A DNA stretch of 64,000 nt from Patiriisocius_A hiemis (GCF_031846325.1 NZ_JAVRHZ010000001.1:1-64000); one strand, 5' to 3'. Counted from the first letter of the stretch, positions 1-9,367 are shown. Numbers and translations are program-made. Notes: generated by a model from the sequence alone, not told the origin.

Positions 1-1
1 A

Positions 2-1540
2 GATCTGTCTGACGATAATAGTGAATTAGAAGACGACCCAACAGTTACAACATTATGTCAAAACTCTAGTCTTGCTTTAATTAAAACTGGAACTGTAAAT
101 GACGAAAACGGAGATGGTTGTAGTGATGTAAAAGAAACTATTACATATAACTTCACGGTTATTAATAATGGTAACACTACAATTACTAATATAGATATTG
201 ATGACATTCTAGTAAATGTACAAGGAGGACCAATAACATTAGCTCCTGGAACAACAGACGCTACAACGTTTACTGCAACTTATTTAATAACTCAAGCAGA
301 TATTAATACTGGTTCAGTAACCAATCAAGCAGAAGTAACAGGTTTAGATCCTAATGGCGGTATTGTTTCAGATTTATCTGATGATAATAGTGATGTGGAA
401 GATGATCCTACCGTAACTGCACTATGTAACAATGCAATCATTGCTTTAATCAAAACAGGAACACCAACTGATGAAAATGGAAATGGTTGTGTAGACTTAG
501 GAGAGACTATTGTTTATGACTTTGTTGTTACAAACCTTGGAAATGTTACACTAACTAATGTAATTGTTACAGATCCACTTGTAACAGTAGTGGGAGGTCC
601 TGTAGATTTAGCTGCTGGAGATTCTGATACTGAAACATTTAGTGCAATCTACACAGTAACTCAAGATGATGTTAACGCTGGTAGTGTTACAAATCAAGCA
701 ACTGCTGAAGGTTTAGACCCACTAGGAAATATAGTGAGTGACCTATCTGATAACAACAGTAACTTTGAGGATGACTCAACAATAACTGTACTTTGTCAAA
801 TGCCAATGATTTCATTAGAGAAATCAGGTATATTCAATGATGAAAATGGAGATGGTAGTACACAAGTAGGTGAAACTATTTCATACTTCTTTACTGTAAC
901 TAATACAGGTACAGTAACAGTATTTAATATTACACTTGATGACCCATTACCAGGAATTGAGATTGAAGGTGGACCTATTGCAGTATTAGAGCCAGGTGAA
1001 GTTGATAGCACAACGTTTACGGCAACATATACAGTAACTGAAGCTGACATTGCTAACCAAGAGGTAGTAAATCAAGCAACAGCAACTGGTGAAGATAGTA
1101 ACGGAAATGAAGTGAGTGATACTTCTGATGATCCAATTAATACAACAAACGCTGATCCAGATGGTGATGGTGATCCAGATGATCCAACAATAACTATTTT
1201 ACCAGATGTATTAGGTCAACAGTTTGAAATCTATAATGGAGTAACACCAAATGGTGATGGAGCACACGATTACTTCCAGATTTTAGGAATAGAAGACTTC
1301 CCTGTGAATAACGTTAAGATTTATAACAGATGGGGTGTACTAGTCTTTGAAACTGATGGCTATGGTGGTGCAACAGGTGCAGAGAATGTATTTACTGGAA
1401 GATCTAATGGACGCTCTACGATTAGAGAAGAAAAAGAGTTGCCAACAGGAACATACTTCTATATATTAACTTTCCCTTCTGACCCAAGTCAGAATCCAGA
1501 GAAAGACAATTATACAGGATACTTATATTTAAATAGATAA
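2..1540 (+). CDS. DUF11-repeat surface protein with gliding-type (type B) T9SS tail, 5' truncated
   Basis: The reading frame is open from base 2, so the gene starts upstream of the window. An internal ATG at 395 is not the true start. The visible part holds about three tandem units of roughly 125 residues, each starting near an LIKTG-like motif and an acidic DENG stretch and ending near a NQATA-like strand. This is the pattern of DUF11/conserved-repeat domains of extended cell-surface proteins. The last ~100 residues carry the gliding-associated CHU_C signature (VTPNGDG, then KIYNRWGVLVFE, then a GTYFYIL strand), which is the class B sorting signal of the type IX secretion system. The protein is therefore probably an outer-surface adhesin. 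It sits directly before a PorP/SprF gene, the known partner class for type B cargo such as SprB. The family is certain; the adhesin role is inferred. Confidence 0.9.
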   Translation, partial: DLSDDNSELEDDPTVTTLCQNSSLALIKTGTVNDENGDGCSDVKETITYNFTVINNGNTTITNIDIDDILVNVQGGPITLAPGTTDATTFTATYLITQADINTGSVTNQAEVTGLDPNGGIVSDLSDDNSDVEDDPTVTALCNNAIIALIKTGTPTDENGNGCVDLGETIVYDFVVTNLGNVTLTNVIVTDPLVTVVGGPVDLAAGDSDTETFSAIYTVTQDDVNAGSVTNQATAEGLDPLGNIVSDLSDNNSNFEDDSTITVLCQMPMISLEKSGIFNDENGDGSTQVGETISYFFTVTNTGTVTVFNITLDDPLPGIEIEGGPIAVLEPGEVDSTTFTATYTVTEADIANQEVVNQATATGEDSNGNEVSDTSDDPINTTNADPDGDGDPDDPTITILPDVLGQQFEIYNGVTPNGDGAHDYFQILGIEDFPVNNVKIYNRWGVLVFETDGYGGATGAENVFTGRSNGRSTIREEKELPTGTYFYILTFPSDPSQNPEKDNYTGYLYLNR

Positions 1541-1559
1541 TAGAAAATTATAGATAAAT

Positions 1560-1586
1560 CCCAAGAGGCTTGTCCTCTTGGGTTAA
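1560..1586 (+). terminator. hairpin between the DUF11 gene and porP
   Basis: A perfect 9-bp stem (CCCAAGAGG / CCTCTTGGG) with a 5-base loop starts 20 bases after the stop codon. It is followed by a poor U-tract (TTAAAATA). It may attenuate rather than fully stop transcription, which would lower expression of the downstream PorP/SprF gene relative to the adhesin. Confidence 0.6.
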
Positions 1587-1597
1587 AATATACAACT

Positions 1598-2551
1598 ATG
1601 AAGAACAGTTATTTTGCAATCATAATTTTGATGTTACTTGGAGGAGTTTTTACAAGTAATGCGCAACAGGATCCACAATATACTCAGTATATGTACAATA
1701 CACAGGTGGTAAACCCTGCTTATGCTGGCTCACGTGACGCACTAAGCTTTGGAGCTTTATATCGTACACAATGGGTTGGTTTTGAAGGAGCCCCTAAAAC
1801 AGGTACATTTACAGTAAATTCGCCAATAGGTGCATTAGAAAATATGGGTCTTGGTTTATCTATTGTTAGAGATGAGATTGGACCTGCAATAGAATCTAAT
1901 GTAAACATAGATTACTCGTATACAATTAACACTTCAGATACTGGACAATTATCATTTGGTTTAAAAGCAGGTTTAGATTTACTAGATGTAGATTTTAACA
2001 AGTTAAACTTAAATCCAAATACTCCAGATCCTGGTTTTGAAAATAATGTAGATAATAGATTACAACCGCAGATTGGGGCTGGGGTGTACTATAACACAGA
2101 AAAGTTTTATTTAGGACTTTCTGTACCTAACTTCTTAACAACAAAGCACTTTGACGAGTCAACACTTGCAGATGGTAATTTTGACGGAGAAGTTAGTCCT
2201 GCAGAAAGGTTACACTACTTTTTAATTGCAGGTTATGTTTTTGATATTAGTGATAACTTAAAATTTAAGCCTGCAACTTTAGTAAAAGCTGTAAGTGGAT
2301 CACCATTGCAATGGGATGTTTCTGCAAACTTCTTAATTAATGAAAAATTTACATTAGGAGCAGCCTATAGATGGAGTGCTGCAATGAGTGCACTAGTTGG
2401 TTTTCAAGCATCTGAAGGAATATTTATTGGTTTTGGATACGATTACCAAACTACAGATATAGAACAATATAGTGATGGATCTTATGAAATTATGCTTCGC
2501 TTTGATATCTTTAAGAAACCAGAGCGTGTATTAACACCAAGATTCTTCTAA
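1598..2551 (+). CDS. PorP/SprF family type IX secretion outer-membrane protein
   Basis: The 317-aa protein has a signal peptide (residues 1-22, cleaved before QQDPQ). The mature N-terminus carries the family hallmark DPQYTQYMYN followed by NPAYAGS. The rest is a series of short amphipathic beta strands that fit an outer-membrane barrel (GFQASEGIFIGFGYDY near the end). PorP/SprF proteins assist secretion and surface attachment of type B T9SS cargo; SprF does this for SprB. The gene lies 57 bp after the type B cargo gene and 29 bp before an OmpA-family gene, the usual three-gene order, so it probably serves the upstream adhesin. Family assignment is strong; the specific cargo pairing is inferred from context. 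Confidence 0.93.
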   Translation: MKNSYFAIIILMLLGGVFTSNAQQDPQYTQYMYNTQVVNPAYAGSRDALSFGALYRTQWVGFEGAPKTGTFTVNSPIGALENMGLGLSIVRDEIGPAIESNVNIDYSYTINTSDTGQLSFGLKAGLDLLDVDFNKLNLNPNTPDPGFENNVDNRLQPQIGAGVYYNTEKFYLGLSVPNFLTTKHFDESTLADGNFDGEVSPAERLHYFLIAGYVFDISDNLKFKPATLVKAVSGSPLQWDVSANFLINEKFTLGAAYRWSAAMSALVGFQASEGIFIGFGYDYQTTDIEQYSDGSYEIMLRFDIFKKPERVLTPRFF

Positions 2552-2580
2552 AAACAATAACAAAATTAATTATTGGGGCA

Positions 2581-4521
2581 ATGAATAAACAACTAAAAAA
2601 TACATTTATCTTAACACTAGTGCTCCTATGTACTAGTGTTTCTTTTTCTCAAAAAAACCAAATTGAGAAAGCAAATAAAGAATTTGATAAGTACTCATAT
2701 ATAGATGCCAGAGAAACCTACCTTAAAGTGGTAGAGAATGGGTATGAGTCTGCAGAGATTTTAAAAAAATTAGGAGATACATACTATTGGAATAGTGATT
2801 ATGATAACGCTGCAAAGTGGTATCAACAAGCTATAGCAAAGTTCCCTACAGAAATCGAATCTGAATATTATTACAGAGCAGCTCAATCACTTAAAAGTGT
2901 GAAGAAGTATGATGAGTCTGATAGACTTATGGAACTTTATTCTGCGATTGCTGGAGATAGTTTAGTTATTAAAAACTTTAAAAATGACCCTAATTATTTA
3001 GAAAGTATTGCATTTGAATCTAAAGGGTATATTGTTGAGAAAGTGTCTGTTAATACAGAATTTTCAGATTTTGGACCTTCCTATTTTGGTGATAAACTTG
3101 TTTTTGCCTCAGCAAGTAGAGCCACAGAAGGGCAAAAAGTCTATAGTTGGACAGACCAACCATTTTTAGATCTGTATACAGCAGATATGGATGCTGAAGG
3201 GAAACTATCAAATGTTGAACCTATAGGTGGTGAGGTAAATACTCCTTATCACGAGTCTTCTGCAGCATTTACAAAAGATGGGTCTACAGTTTACTTTACT
3301 AGAAACAATTATACAGACGGGAAAAAAGGAAAAGATAAAACAAAAACAGTTCGATTAAAGCTATATAAAGCTACTATTAGCGGTGAAAACTATTGGACAA
3401 ATATTGTTGAGCTACCATTTAACAGTAAAAAACATTCTGTAGCTCACCCAGCATTAAGTAATGACGAAAAAAGATTATATTTTTCTTCAGACATGGAGGG
3501 AACTTTAGGGATGTCAGATTTATGGTATGTAGATATTACTGGAGAAAATAGTTACAGCGAACCAGTAAACTTAGGACCATCTATTAATACAGAAACTAGA
3601 GAATCCTTCCCTTTTATTAGTGAAGAAAATAATTTATACTATTCTACAGACGGAAGAGCTGGTTTAGGTGGTTTTGATATCTATGTAACCCCACTTGATG
3701 CAAATGGACTACCAGGAAAAATTACAAATCTTGGAGAACCAGCAAATAGTAACCAAGACGATTTTGGATTTATAATAAAAGAAGAAAAGAGAATAGGTTA
3801 TTTATCCTCAAATAGAGATGGACAAAATGGAAGTATTGGAGATGATATATACAGAGTTCAAGAAAAATGTGAAATCACCATTGTTGGAGTTGTAACAGAC
3901 GTTGACTCTGGAGCATTGCTGCCAGGTGCAGAAGTTTCTCTGCTTGATGCCAATAATAACGAGGTTGTTGAAAAAGTAATAGTTGGCGATGATGCTAGCT
4001 ATAGCTTTACCGCAGCTTGTGAGTCACAATATTTAGTAAGAGGAACAAAAGAAGGTTATAGGCCTGAGGAAAAAGTAGTAGAAACTCCAGATGTAACAGG
4101 AACTATTGAAGTGCCTTTAGCACTTAAATGGCTTGACCCTTGTCCTCCTAATGATTTAGGTTGTAGATTAAACTTACAACCAATATACTTTGATTTTGAC
4201 AGGTATAACATTAGACCTGATGCTGCAATAGAATTAGAGAAAATAGCTGCTGCAATGCGTCTATACCCAGAGTTAATTATCAAGATTGAATCTCATACAG
4301 ATTCTAGAGGAAATGACGCCTATAACGAAGCACTTTCAGACAAACGCGCTAAGTCTACACTAGATTACCTAGTAAATAATAGAGGTATTGATAGAAGTAG
4401 ATTTACTGAAGCTACAGGATATGGTGAATATCAATTAGTAAATCAATGCTCTAATGGAGTTGAGTGTACTGAAGAAGAGCACCAATTAAACAGAAGGTCC
4501 ATGTTCTTAATAATGAACTAA
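2581..4521 (+). CDS. OmpA-family protein with TPR, PD40 beta-propeller and carboxypeptidase-regulatory-like domains
   Basis: The 646-aa envelope protein has these parts in order: signal peptide (about 1-24), TPR-like helices (about 28-110), WD40-like PD40 repeats (about 160-430; YFSSDMEG, YYSTDGRAGLGGFDIY and YLSSNRDG are typical blades), a carboxypeptidase-regulatory-like beta-sandwich (about 435-510), and a C-terminal OmpA peptidoglycan-binding domain (about 530-646; YFDFDRYNIR, then HTDSRG, then LSDKRA, then NRRS). This matches PorE-like/OmpA proteins that tie T9SS components or surface proteins to peptidoglycan. It closes the cargo-PorP-OmpA cluster and is followed by a strong terminator. 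Which exact T9SS-associated role it plays cannot be told from sequence alone. Confidence 0.9.
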   Translation: MNKQLKNTFILTLVLLCTSVSFSQKNQIEKANKEFDKYSYIDARETYLKVVENGYESAEILKKLGDTYYWNSDYDNAAKWYQQAIAKFPTEIESEYYYRAAQSLKSVKKYDESDRLMELYSAIAGDSLVIKNFKNDPNYLESIAFESKGYIVEKVSVNTEFSDFGPSYFGDKLVFASASRATEGQKVYSWTDQPFLDLYTADMDAEGKLSNVEPIGGEVNTPYHESSAAFTKDGSTVYFTRNNYTDGKKGKDKTKTVRLKLYKATISGENYWTNIVELPFNSKKHSVAHPALSNDEKRLYFSSDMEGTLGMSDLWYVDITGENSYSEPVNLGPSINTETRESFPFISEENNLYYSTDGRAGLGGFDIYVTPLDANGLPGKITNLGEPANSNQDDFGFIIKEEKRIGYLSSNRDGQNGSIGDDIYRVQEKCEITIVGVVTDVDSGALLPGAEVSLLDANNNEVVEKVIVGDDASYSFTAACESQYLVRGTKEGYRPEEKVVETPDVTGTIEVPLALKWLDPCPPNDLGCRLNLQPIYFDFDRYNIRPDAAIELEKIAAAMRLYPELIIKIESHTDSRGNDAYNEALSDKRAKSTLDYLVNNRGIDRSRFTEATGYGEYQLVNQCSNGVECTEEEHQLNRRSMFLIMN

Positions 4522-4546
4522 GTTATCTACCATAAATACTTTTTTT

Positions 4547-4577
4547 AAAAGCACCCGATATGGGTGCTTTTTGTTTT
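4547..4577 (+). terminator. Rho-independent terminator after the OmpA-family gene
   Basis: A 10-bp stem (AAAAGCACCC / GGGTGCTTTT) with a GATAT loop is followed by TTGTTTTT. It separates the surface-protein cluster from the idi operon. Confidence 0.9.
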
Positions 4578-4596
4578 TAATACCCTAGCTATTTCG

Positions 4597-4604
4597 TATT
4601 TTTG
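4597..4604 (+). promoter_or_regulatory. candidate -7 element of the idi operon
   Basis: TATTTTTG fits the Bacteroidota -7 consensus TAnnTTTG and lies 16 bp before the idi ATG. The nearest TTTG upstream (4570-4573) overlaps the terminator and has a 23-base spacer, slightly long for the -33 element. Confidence 0.5.
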
Positions 4605-4620
4605 AGAAAAAGGAAATTGG

Positions 4621-5139
4621 ATGAATAAAGAACTTGTAATTCTTGTTAATGAACAAGATGAACAAATTGGTCTCATGGAAAAAATAGAGGCGCATGAAAA
4701 AGCCTTATTGCATAGAGCTTTTTCAGTTTTTATATTTAATAATAAAAACGAATTAATGCTTCAACAGCGTGCCTTGCATAAATACCATTCGCCAGGGCTT
4801 TGGACTAATACATGTTGTAGTCATCAACGTGAAGGAGAAACAAATTTACAAGCAGGAAAAAGACGCTTACAAGAAGAGATGGGCTTTAAAACAGACCTTA
4901 AAGAAACAACATCTTTTATTTATAAAGCTCCTTTTGATAATGGTCTTACAGAACATGAATATGATCATATACTTGTAGGTGCTTATGAAGATGAGCCAGT
5001 AATAAATACAGATGAAGTTGCAGATTGGAAATGGATGCCATTAGAAGATGTGAAAAAGGATATTAAAAACCAACCTGAACTATATACAGAGTGGTTTAAA
5101 ATAATTTTTGACAAGTTTTACAAACACTTAAAGACATGA
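4621..5139 (+). CDS. idi: type 1 isopentenyl-diphosphate delta-isomerase
   Basis: The 172-aa Nudix-fold enzyme interconverts IPP and DMAPP for isoprenoid synthesis in the cytoplasm. All expected active-site residues are visible: metal ligands H25, H31, H68, E111 and E113, and the catalytic Cys in TCCSHQ (C65/C66, equivalent to E. coli Cys67). The Nudix-like segment is GKRRLQEEMGF. The length is normal for the bacterial type 1 enzyme. It is the first gene of an operon and overlaps the next by 4 bp (ATGA). Isoprenoid products such as menaquinone and carotenoids are expected in flavobacteria, but nothing next to it belongs to that pathway. Confidence 0.95.
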   Translation: MNKELVILVNEQDEQIGLMEKIEAHEKALLHRAFSVFIFNNKNELMLQQRALHKYHSPGLWTNTCCSHQREGETNLQAGKRRLQEEMGFKTDLKETTSFIYKAPFDNGLTEHEYDHILVGAYEDEPVINTDEVADWKWMPLEDVKKDIKNQPELYTEWFKIIFDKFYKHLKT

Positions 5140-5543
5140 GTTTAACAATTTATAGAAAAGCTCATTTTAACGCAGCACACAGACTGTTTCGTGAAGATTG
5201 GTCTAACGAGAAGAATCTTGAAGTTTTTGGAAAATGTAGCAATCCAAACTATCATGGACATAACTATGAGCTTGAAGTGGGTTTAACCGGAAGTATAGAT
5301 AAAGAAACAGGGTATTTAATAGATTTAAAAATATTAAAAGATATTATTAAATCTGAAGTTGAAGATTCTTTCGATCATAAAAATTTGAATGTTGAAGTAC
5401 CAGAATTTAAAAACTTAAACCCAACTGTAGAGAATATAGCAATTGTAATCTGGAATAAGCTACGTGCAAAACTAGATACTAAATACGCAATAACTATAAA
5501 GTTATATGAAACTCCTCGCAATTTTGTAGTTTATACCGGCTAA
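5136..5543 (+). CDS. 6-pyruvoyl-tetrahydropterin synthase / QueD family protein
   Basis: The 135-aa protein has the family zinc triad H15 (FNAAHR), H40 and H42 (YHGHNY), and the catalytic Cys C34 in GKCSNPN. FDHKNLN and the PTVEN motif follow, with a final Glu in the ETPRN segment. The family makes 6-carboxytetrahydropterin in the queuosine pathway (QueD) or 6-pyruvoyl-tetrahydropterin. Sequence alone does not decide between them, and no other queuosine gene lies in the window, so no symbol is given. The start overlaps the idi stop by 4 bp, so translation is probably coupled. Confidence 0.9.
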   Translation: MSLTIYRKAHFNAAHRLFREDWSNEKNLEVFGKCSNPNYHGHNYELEVGLTGSIDKETGYLIDLKILKDIIKSEVEDSFDHKNLNVEVPEFKNLNPTVENIAIVIWNKLRAKLDTKYAITIKLYETPRNFVVYTG

Positions 5544-5545
5544 TT

Positions 5546-6001
5546 ATGAGTTTAACTATAGGAGATACAGTACCAGAATTTAAATTGAATGATCAATTTG
5601 GTAATACATTTAATAGTAAAGAATTCTCTGGGAAGCAACCCCTTGTAATTTACTTTTATCCTAAAAACTTTACACCCGGATGTACCAAAGAAGCTTGTAG
5701 CTTTAGGGATAAATATGAAGACTTTGAAAAGTTTAATGCAAAAGTAGTTGGTATAAGTAAAGACTCTGAAGCTTCACATAAAAAATTTGCAAATAAATAT
5801 AAATTGCCATTTACTTTACTTGCAGATCCAAAGGGAGACGTGAAAAAGTTATTTGGTGTTAAAAATAATTTTCTTGGATTATTGCCAGGAAGAGTTACCT
5901 ATGTTTTTGACGAAAACGGAAAACTAAGATATACTTTTGATTCTGTTAATGCTACACCACATATTGAAAAATCACTTAAATATCTTCAAAAATTAGTATG
6001 A
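5546..6001 (+). CDS. bcp: thioredoxin-dependent peroxiredoxin, Bcp/PrxQ type
   Basis: The 151-aa AhpC/TSA-fold protein reduces hydrogen peroxide and organic peroxides with thioredoxin as donor. The peroxidatic Cys is C46 in the TPGC motif and the resolving Cys is C51, five residues later (CTKEAC), the mark of atypical two-Cys PrxQ/Bcp enzymes. No signal peptide is present, so it is cytoplasmic. It starts 2 bp after the pterin gene and its stop overlaps the manA start by 4 bp, so it is part of the same transcript. Confidence 0.94.
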   Translation: MSLTIGDTVPEFKLNDQFGNTFNSKEFSGKQPLVIYFYPKNFTPGCTKEACSFRDKYEDFEKFNAKVVGISKDSEASHKKFANKYKLPFTLLADPKGDVKKLFGVKNNFLGLLPGRVTYVFDENGKLRYTFDSVNATPHIEKSLKYLQKLV

Positions 6002-6972
6002 GTTTTTCAGCATTATACCCTCTTAAATTTAAACCTATCCTTAAAGAAAAAGTTTGGGGTGGTTCAAAATTAAAAACACTTTACAACAAAGAGGGTGGTG
6101 AAACCTTAGGAGAAAGTTGGGAACTTTCTGGTGTAACAGGAAATATTTCAGAGGTAAATAACGGAAAATTAAAAGGAAAAAAATTAAATGAATTAATAGA
6201 ACACTACACCGCAGATTTGCTTGGTAACAAAGTGTATAAAGCTTACGGCACTAATTTTCCTTTATTATTCAAGTTTATTGATGCAAAACAAGACCTTTCA
6301 GTTCAATTACATCCTAATGATACCTTAGCGAAAGAGCGCCACAATTCTTTTGGAAAAACTGAAATGTGGTATATCATGAACGCTGAAGAAAATTCTCGCC
6401 TTATTTTAGGATTCAATAGAGAGATGGATCAATCAACTTATGAAGAGTATCTTCAGAATAATAATATTATGGAAATATTACATTCAGAGAATGTAAAAAA
6501 AGGAGATAGTTTTTTTATAGCTCCTGGAACTGTTCATGCTATTGGTGCGGGAGTTGTTTTAGCTGAGATTCAACAAACAAGCGATATTACTTATAGAATT
6601 TATGACTGGGATAGACCAGGCACAGATGGGAATATGCGAGAATTACATACGCAAGAGGCAATAGCCGCTATAGATTACAATCAACCCGATGCAAAGTTAG
6701 CCTACCAACATATAACTAACGAAGCTGTTTTATTGAAAAAATCTGCTTATTTTGAAACAAACAGACTATCTCTCACAAAACAATTTAAGAGAGATTTGAG
6801 TATAATAGACTCTTTCGTAGTTTATATGTGCGTTGCTGGGAACGGAACTATTGAAGTTGATGATTTTTCAGAAACAATTTCTACTGGAGAAACAGTACTT
6901 ATACCTGCAAACTTTAAAGAGCTAACAATAAAAACTCAAAATGCTACAGTATTAGAAGTTTATATTCCATAA
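5998..6972 (+). CDS. manA: class I mannose-6-phosphate isomerase
   Basis: The 324-aa cupin-fold zinc enzyme converts mannose-6-phosphate and fructose-6-phosphate. Visible motifs are KEKVWGG near the N-terminus, QLHPND and KTEMWYIM with metal ligands, PGTVHAIG, and EIQQTSDITYRIYDW. This is the short bacterial form (about 320 aa) seen in Bacillus and Bacteroidota rather than the ~390-aa E. coli form. It overlaps bcp by 4 bp and is the fourth gene of the operon. It probably supplies mannose units for envelope polysaccharide; that role is inferred. Confidence 0.93.
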   Translation: MSFSALYPLKFKPILKEKVWGGSKLKTLYNKEGGETLGESWELSGVTGNISEVNNGKLKGKKLNELIEHYTADLLGNKVYKAYGTNFPLLFKFIDAKQDLSVQLHPNDTLAKERHNSFGKTEMWYIMNAEENSRLILGFNREMDQSTYEEYLQNNNIMEILHSENVKKGDSFFIAPGTVHAIGAGVVLAEIQQTSDITYRIYDWDRPGTDGNMRELHTQEAIAAIDYNQPDAKLAYQHITNEAVLLKKSAYFETNRLSLTKQFKRDLSIIDSFVVYMCVAGNGTIEVDDFSETISTGETVLIPANFKELTIKTQNATVLEVYIP

Positions 6973-7002
6973 TTTTGCAACAAATTATAAACTAATATTG
7001 TT

Positions 7003-7272
7003 ATGGCAAGTGTAAGAGAATTAAAAAAAGATATTAATTACGTTTTAGGAGATATTATTGAAGCTGTTTATATCTGGGAGCTTACAAACCCTAAGAAAGA
7101 TGATAAAAAAGCAGAGGCTATTATTGATGATGCAATTAATGTTTTTGATGAGCTAATTACCAAAGTAAACACTAAAGATGTTGAAAATAAAAAGGAACAC
7201 TTTAAAGCGGTTAATGCAGAACTCGAAACAAAAGGAAGAGCACTTATTGATAGAATAAATAAACTTTCTTAG
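7003..7272 (+). CDS. small conserved helical protein, function unknown
   Basis: The 89-aa, highly charged protein is predicted to be all alpha-helical (long runs of Lys, Glu, Asp with heptad-like Leu/Ile), with no signal peptide, membrane segment or Cys. I recognise the type as a small protein common in Bacteroidota but know no function. It lies 30 bp after manA on the same strand and its stop overlaps the convergent DUF4369 gene end by 4 bp. Given the short spacing it is probably the last gene of the idi-manA operon. Confidence 0.75.
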   Translation: MASVRELKKDINYVLGDIIEAVYIWELTNPKKDDKKAEAIIDDAINVFDELITKVNTKDVENKKEHFKAVNAELETKGRALIDRINKLS

Positions 7273-7979
7273 TCTTCTAAGCTTTTACGATTTTTAATCA
7301 AGGACTCTAAATCTTTACCGTATTTAGAGTCTTTTATTTTTGGAGCTAAGCTGTTGTATATGGTGTCTAAGTATTTAATATTAATGTCTGGGGTTTCGTT
7401 AATAAGTAAGTAAGGAGATAGCTCAATATCTGGATTGTTTCTTGCAAAATTTATAGTTGCTAAATAAGAGCTTCTTTGTAATGCATTTTGTTGTTTTCGT
7501 AATGCATTTGCAGCGGAGTCTTTTCCATCTTTTCTTGCTATAAATTCATTTTCAATAAGCTCAAGGTTCCTATCTCTATAGCGTTGCATCAATTTGTTGT
7601 ACTCTTTACTCTTATCTTGATTTAATGATCCCGTAATTTCTGCATCAATTGCAAAAGATTTTAAAGAAGTAGTAATATTAATTTCTGAAGGTTCAGCAAA
7701 AAATGGAATGCGCTCGTCTAATAAAGACCCATCTTTAAGTCGTAAATACAAGTAATACACTTCTGGACTAGTTATTTCATCTTTAAAAGTGAAAGTTGGA
7801 TCACCGTTTATAGTAACACTATCTATTGAAAGTAATAGTGTGTCTTCAATTTTTTGTAGTAAAACAGTACCTTTTTTGAGTCCTTCTATATTACCAGTAA
7901 GTATCATTGTGTTTTCTGAAGAACTCTCACAACTACTTAAAATAATAGCAAATACTAATAATGAGACTAGGTATTTCAT
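7269..7979 (-). CDS. DUF4369 domain lipoprotein
   Basis: The 236-aa protein has a lipoprotein signal (lipobox LSSC, Cys at about residue 17). An N-terminal DUF4369 beta-sandwich follows (GNIEGLKKGTVLLQK, then SPEVYYLYL), as found in front of thioredoxin-like domains in many Bacteroidota periplasmic proteins. No thioredoxin CxxC domain follows; the rest is helical (about 120-236), so this is the short, thioredoxin-less form. It is probably anchored in the inner or outer membrane facing the periplasm. Function is unknown. It stands alone between convergent and same-strand genes. Confidence 0.82.
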   Translation of the reverse strand: MKYLVSLLVFAIILSSCESSSENTMILTGNIEGLKKGTVLLQKIEDTLLLSIDSVTINGDPTFTFKDEITSPEVYYLYLRLKDGSLLDERIPFFAEPSEINITTSLKSFAIDAEITGSLNQDKSKEYNKLMQRYRDRNLELIENEFIARKDGKDSAANALRKQQNALQRSSYLATINFARNNPDIELSPYLLINETPDINIKYLDTIYNSLAPKIKDSKYGKDLESLIKNRKSLED

Positions 7980-8032
7980 GTGTTTTATTTAGGCTGGCAA
8001 ATATGATAAATTTTAAACTGTGAACAAAGTTT

Positions 8033-9367
8033 TTATCCTGCCGAAACTACTTGCATCATAAATGTACAAAGCACAGCACCCAAAGTACCAATTGCATACC
8101 CAAAAACAGCTAACAATACACCTACTGTTGCTAGTGATGGATGAAACGCAGACGCTACAATAGGAGCAGAAGCGGCCCCACCTACATTAGCTTGACTACC
8201 TACTGCCATAAAGAAGTAAGGGGCTCTTATTAATTTTGCAATTAATATAAGTAGTCCAGCATGGATACTCATCCATAAGAATCCAATAGCCAGTAAACCA
8301 GGGTTGTCAAAAATTTGTGTGATATCTATTTTCATTCCAATACTTGCGACTAAAATGTAAATAAAAATACTTCCAATCTTACTTGCTCCAGCACCTTCAA
8401 AGTTTTTAGCTTTTGTATATGATAATAAAATACCAATGATTGTAGTTATGGATACCATCCAGAAAAAGCTAGAAGACAAAAAGGTAAGCGAGTTTTTTGC
8501 AAGTCCTTTTTCCATTCCTCCAATTACTCCATCAAAAGCTGCACTAATATAACCAGCACCAAAATGTGCTAAACTTACTGTTCCAAAAGTTATCCCAGCT
8601 AATACCATATAATCTGTAAGAGTTGGATTTCGCTCCATTTTTTTGGAATAGGTAGAAACTTTTTCTTTTAAGGCCTCAATAGCAGAGGTGTCAGACTTCA
8701 GCCATTTGTCAATTTTTGTAGCTTTTCCAATTCCAATTAATAATATAGCCATCCATACATTGGCTACTACAATATCTACAAACACCATTTTCCCATATGA
8801 TTGAGGATTATACTCATAAATTTCTAACATAGCAGCTTGATTTGCGCCTCCTCCAATCCAACTTCCTGAAAGTGTAGAAAGTCCTCTCCAAACAGCATCT
8901 GCACCTTCACCACCTACTGTTTCTGGAGAAATTAAACCAATTAACAAAACAGCAATGGGCCCCCCTAGAATAATTCCTACAGTTCCTGTAAAAAACATAA
9001 TTAATGCTTTAGGCCCTAAATTAAAGACAGCCTTTAAGTCCATACTTAGGGTCATTAGTACTAATGCTGCGGGTAGTAAGTACCTACTTGCCATATAATA
9101 GAGACTTGTACTACCTTCGGTAACAGAGCCATCTTCGTTAATAGTTGTCCATTCTGGCGCTATAAGACCAATAGAAGTTAAAATAGCAGGTAAAAAATAC
9201 GCTAAAAATAAAGCAGGAATTATTTTATAAAACTTATGCCAAAACCCATCTTTTTTAGACGAAGTATAAAATATAATAGCGAGTACCGCCATTAATACAC
9301 CAAAAACAATGGTATCATTAGTTAAAAAAGGGGTGGTGTCTTTAAGTACTTGAGTAGTATCCTGCAT
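8033..9367 (-). CDS. DUF819 family integral membrane protein
   Basis: The 444-aa protein has about a dozen hydrophobic segments and the DUF819 signatures LSGSWIGGGANQAAM and GSQANVGGAASAPIVA. These two glycine-rich re-entrant-like motifs sit in inverted halves, the architecture of secondary transporters. The family is an uncharacterised group of putative permeases, and the substrate is unknown. The residues 45-50 segment (DGFWHKFYK) and the N-terminal TM match the family start, so the chosen ATG is convincing. It has no operon partner; the next gene on the same strand starts 61 bp away. Confidence 0.88.
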   Translation of the reverse strand: MQDTTQVLKDTTPFLTNDTIVFGVLMAVLAIIFYTSSKKDGFWHKFYKIIPALFLAYFLPAILTSIGLIAPEWTTINEDGSVTEGSTSLYYMASRYLLPAALVLMTLSMDLKAVFNLGPKALIMFFTGTVGIILGGPIAVLLIGLISPETVGGEGADAVWRGLSTLSGSWIGGGANQAAMLEIYEYNPQSYGKMVFVDIVVANVWMAILLIGIGKATKIDKWLKSDTSAIEALKEKVSTYSKKMERNPTLTDYMVLAGITFGTVSLAHFGAGYISAAFDGVIGGMEKGLAKNSLTFLSSSFFWMVSITTIIGILLSYTKAKNFEGAGASKIGSIFIYILVASIGMKIDITQIFDNPGLLAIGFLWMSIHAGLLILIAKLIRAPYFFMAVGSQANVGGAASAPIVASAFHPSLATVGVLLAVFGYAIGTLGAVLCTFMMQVVSAG

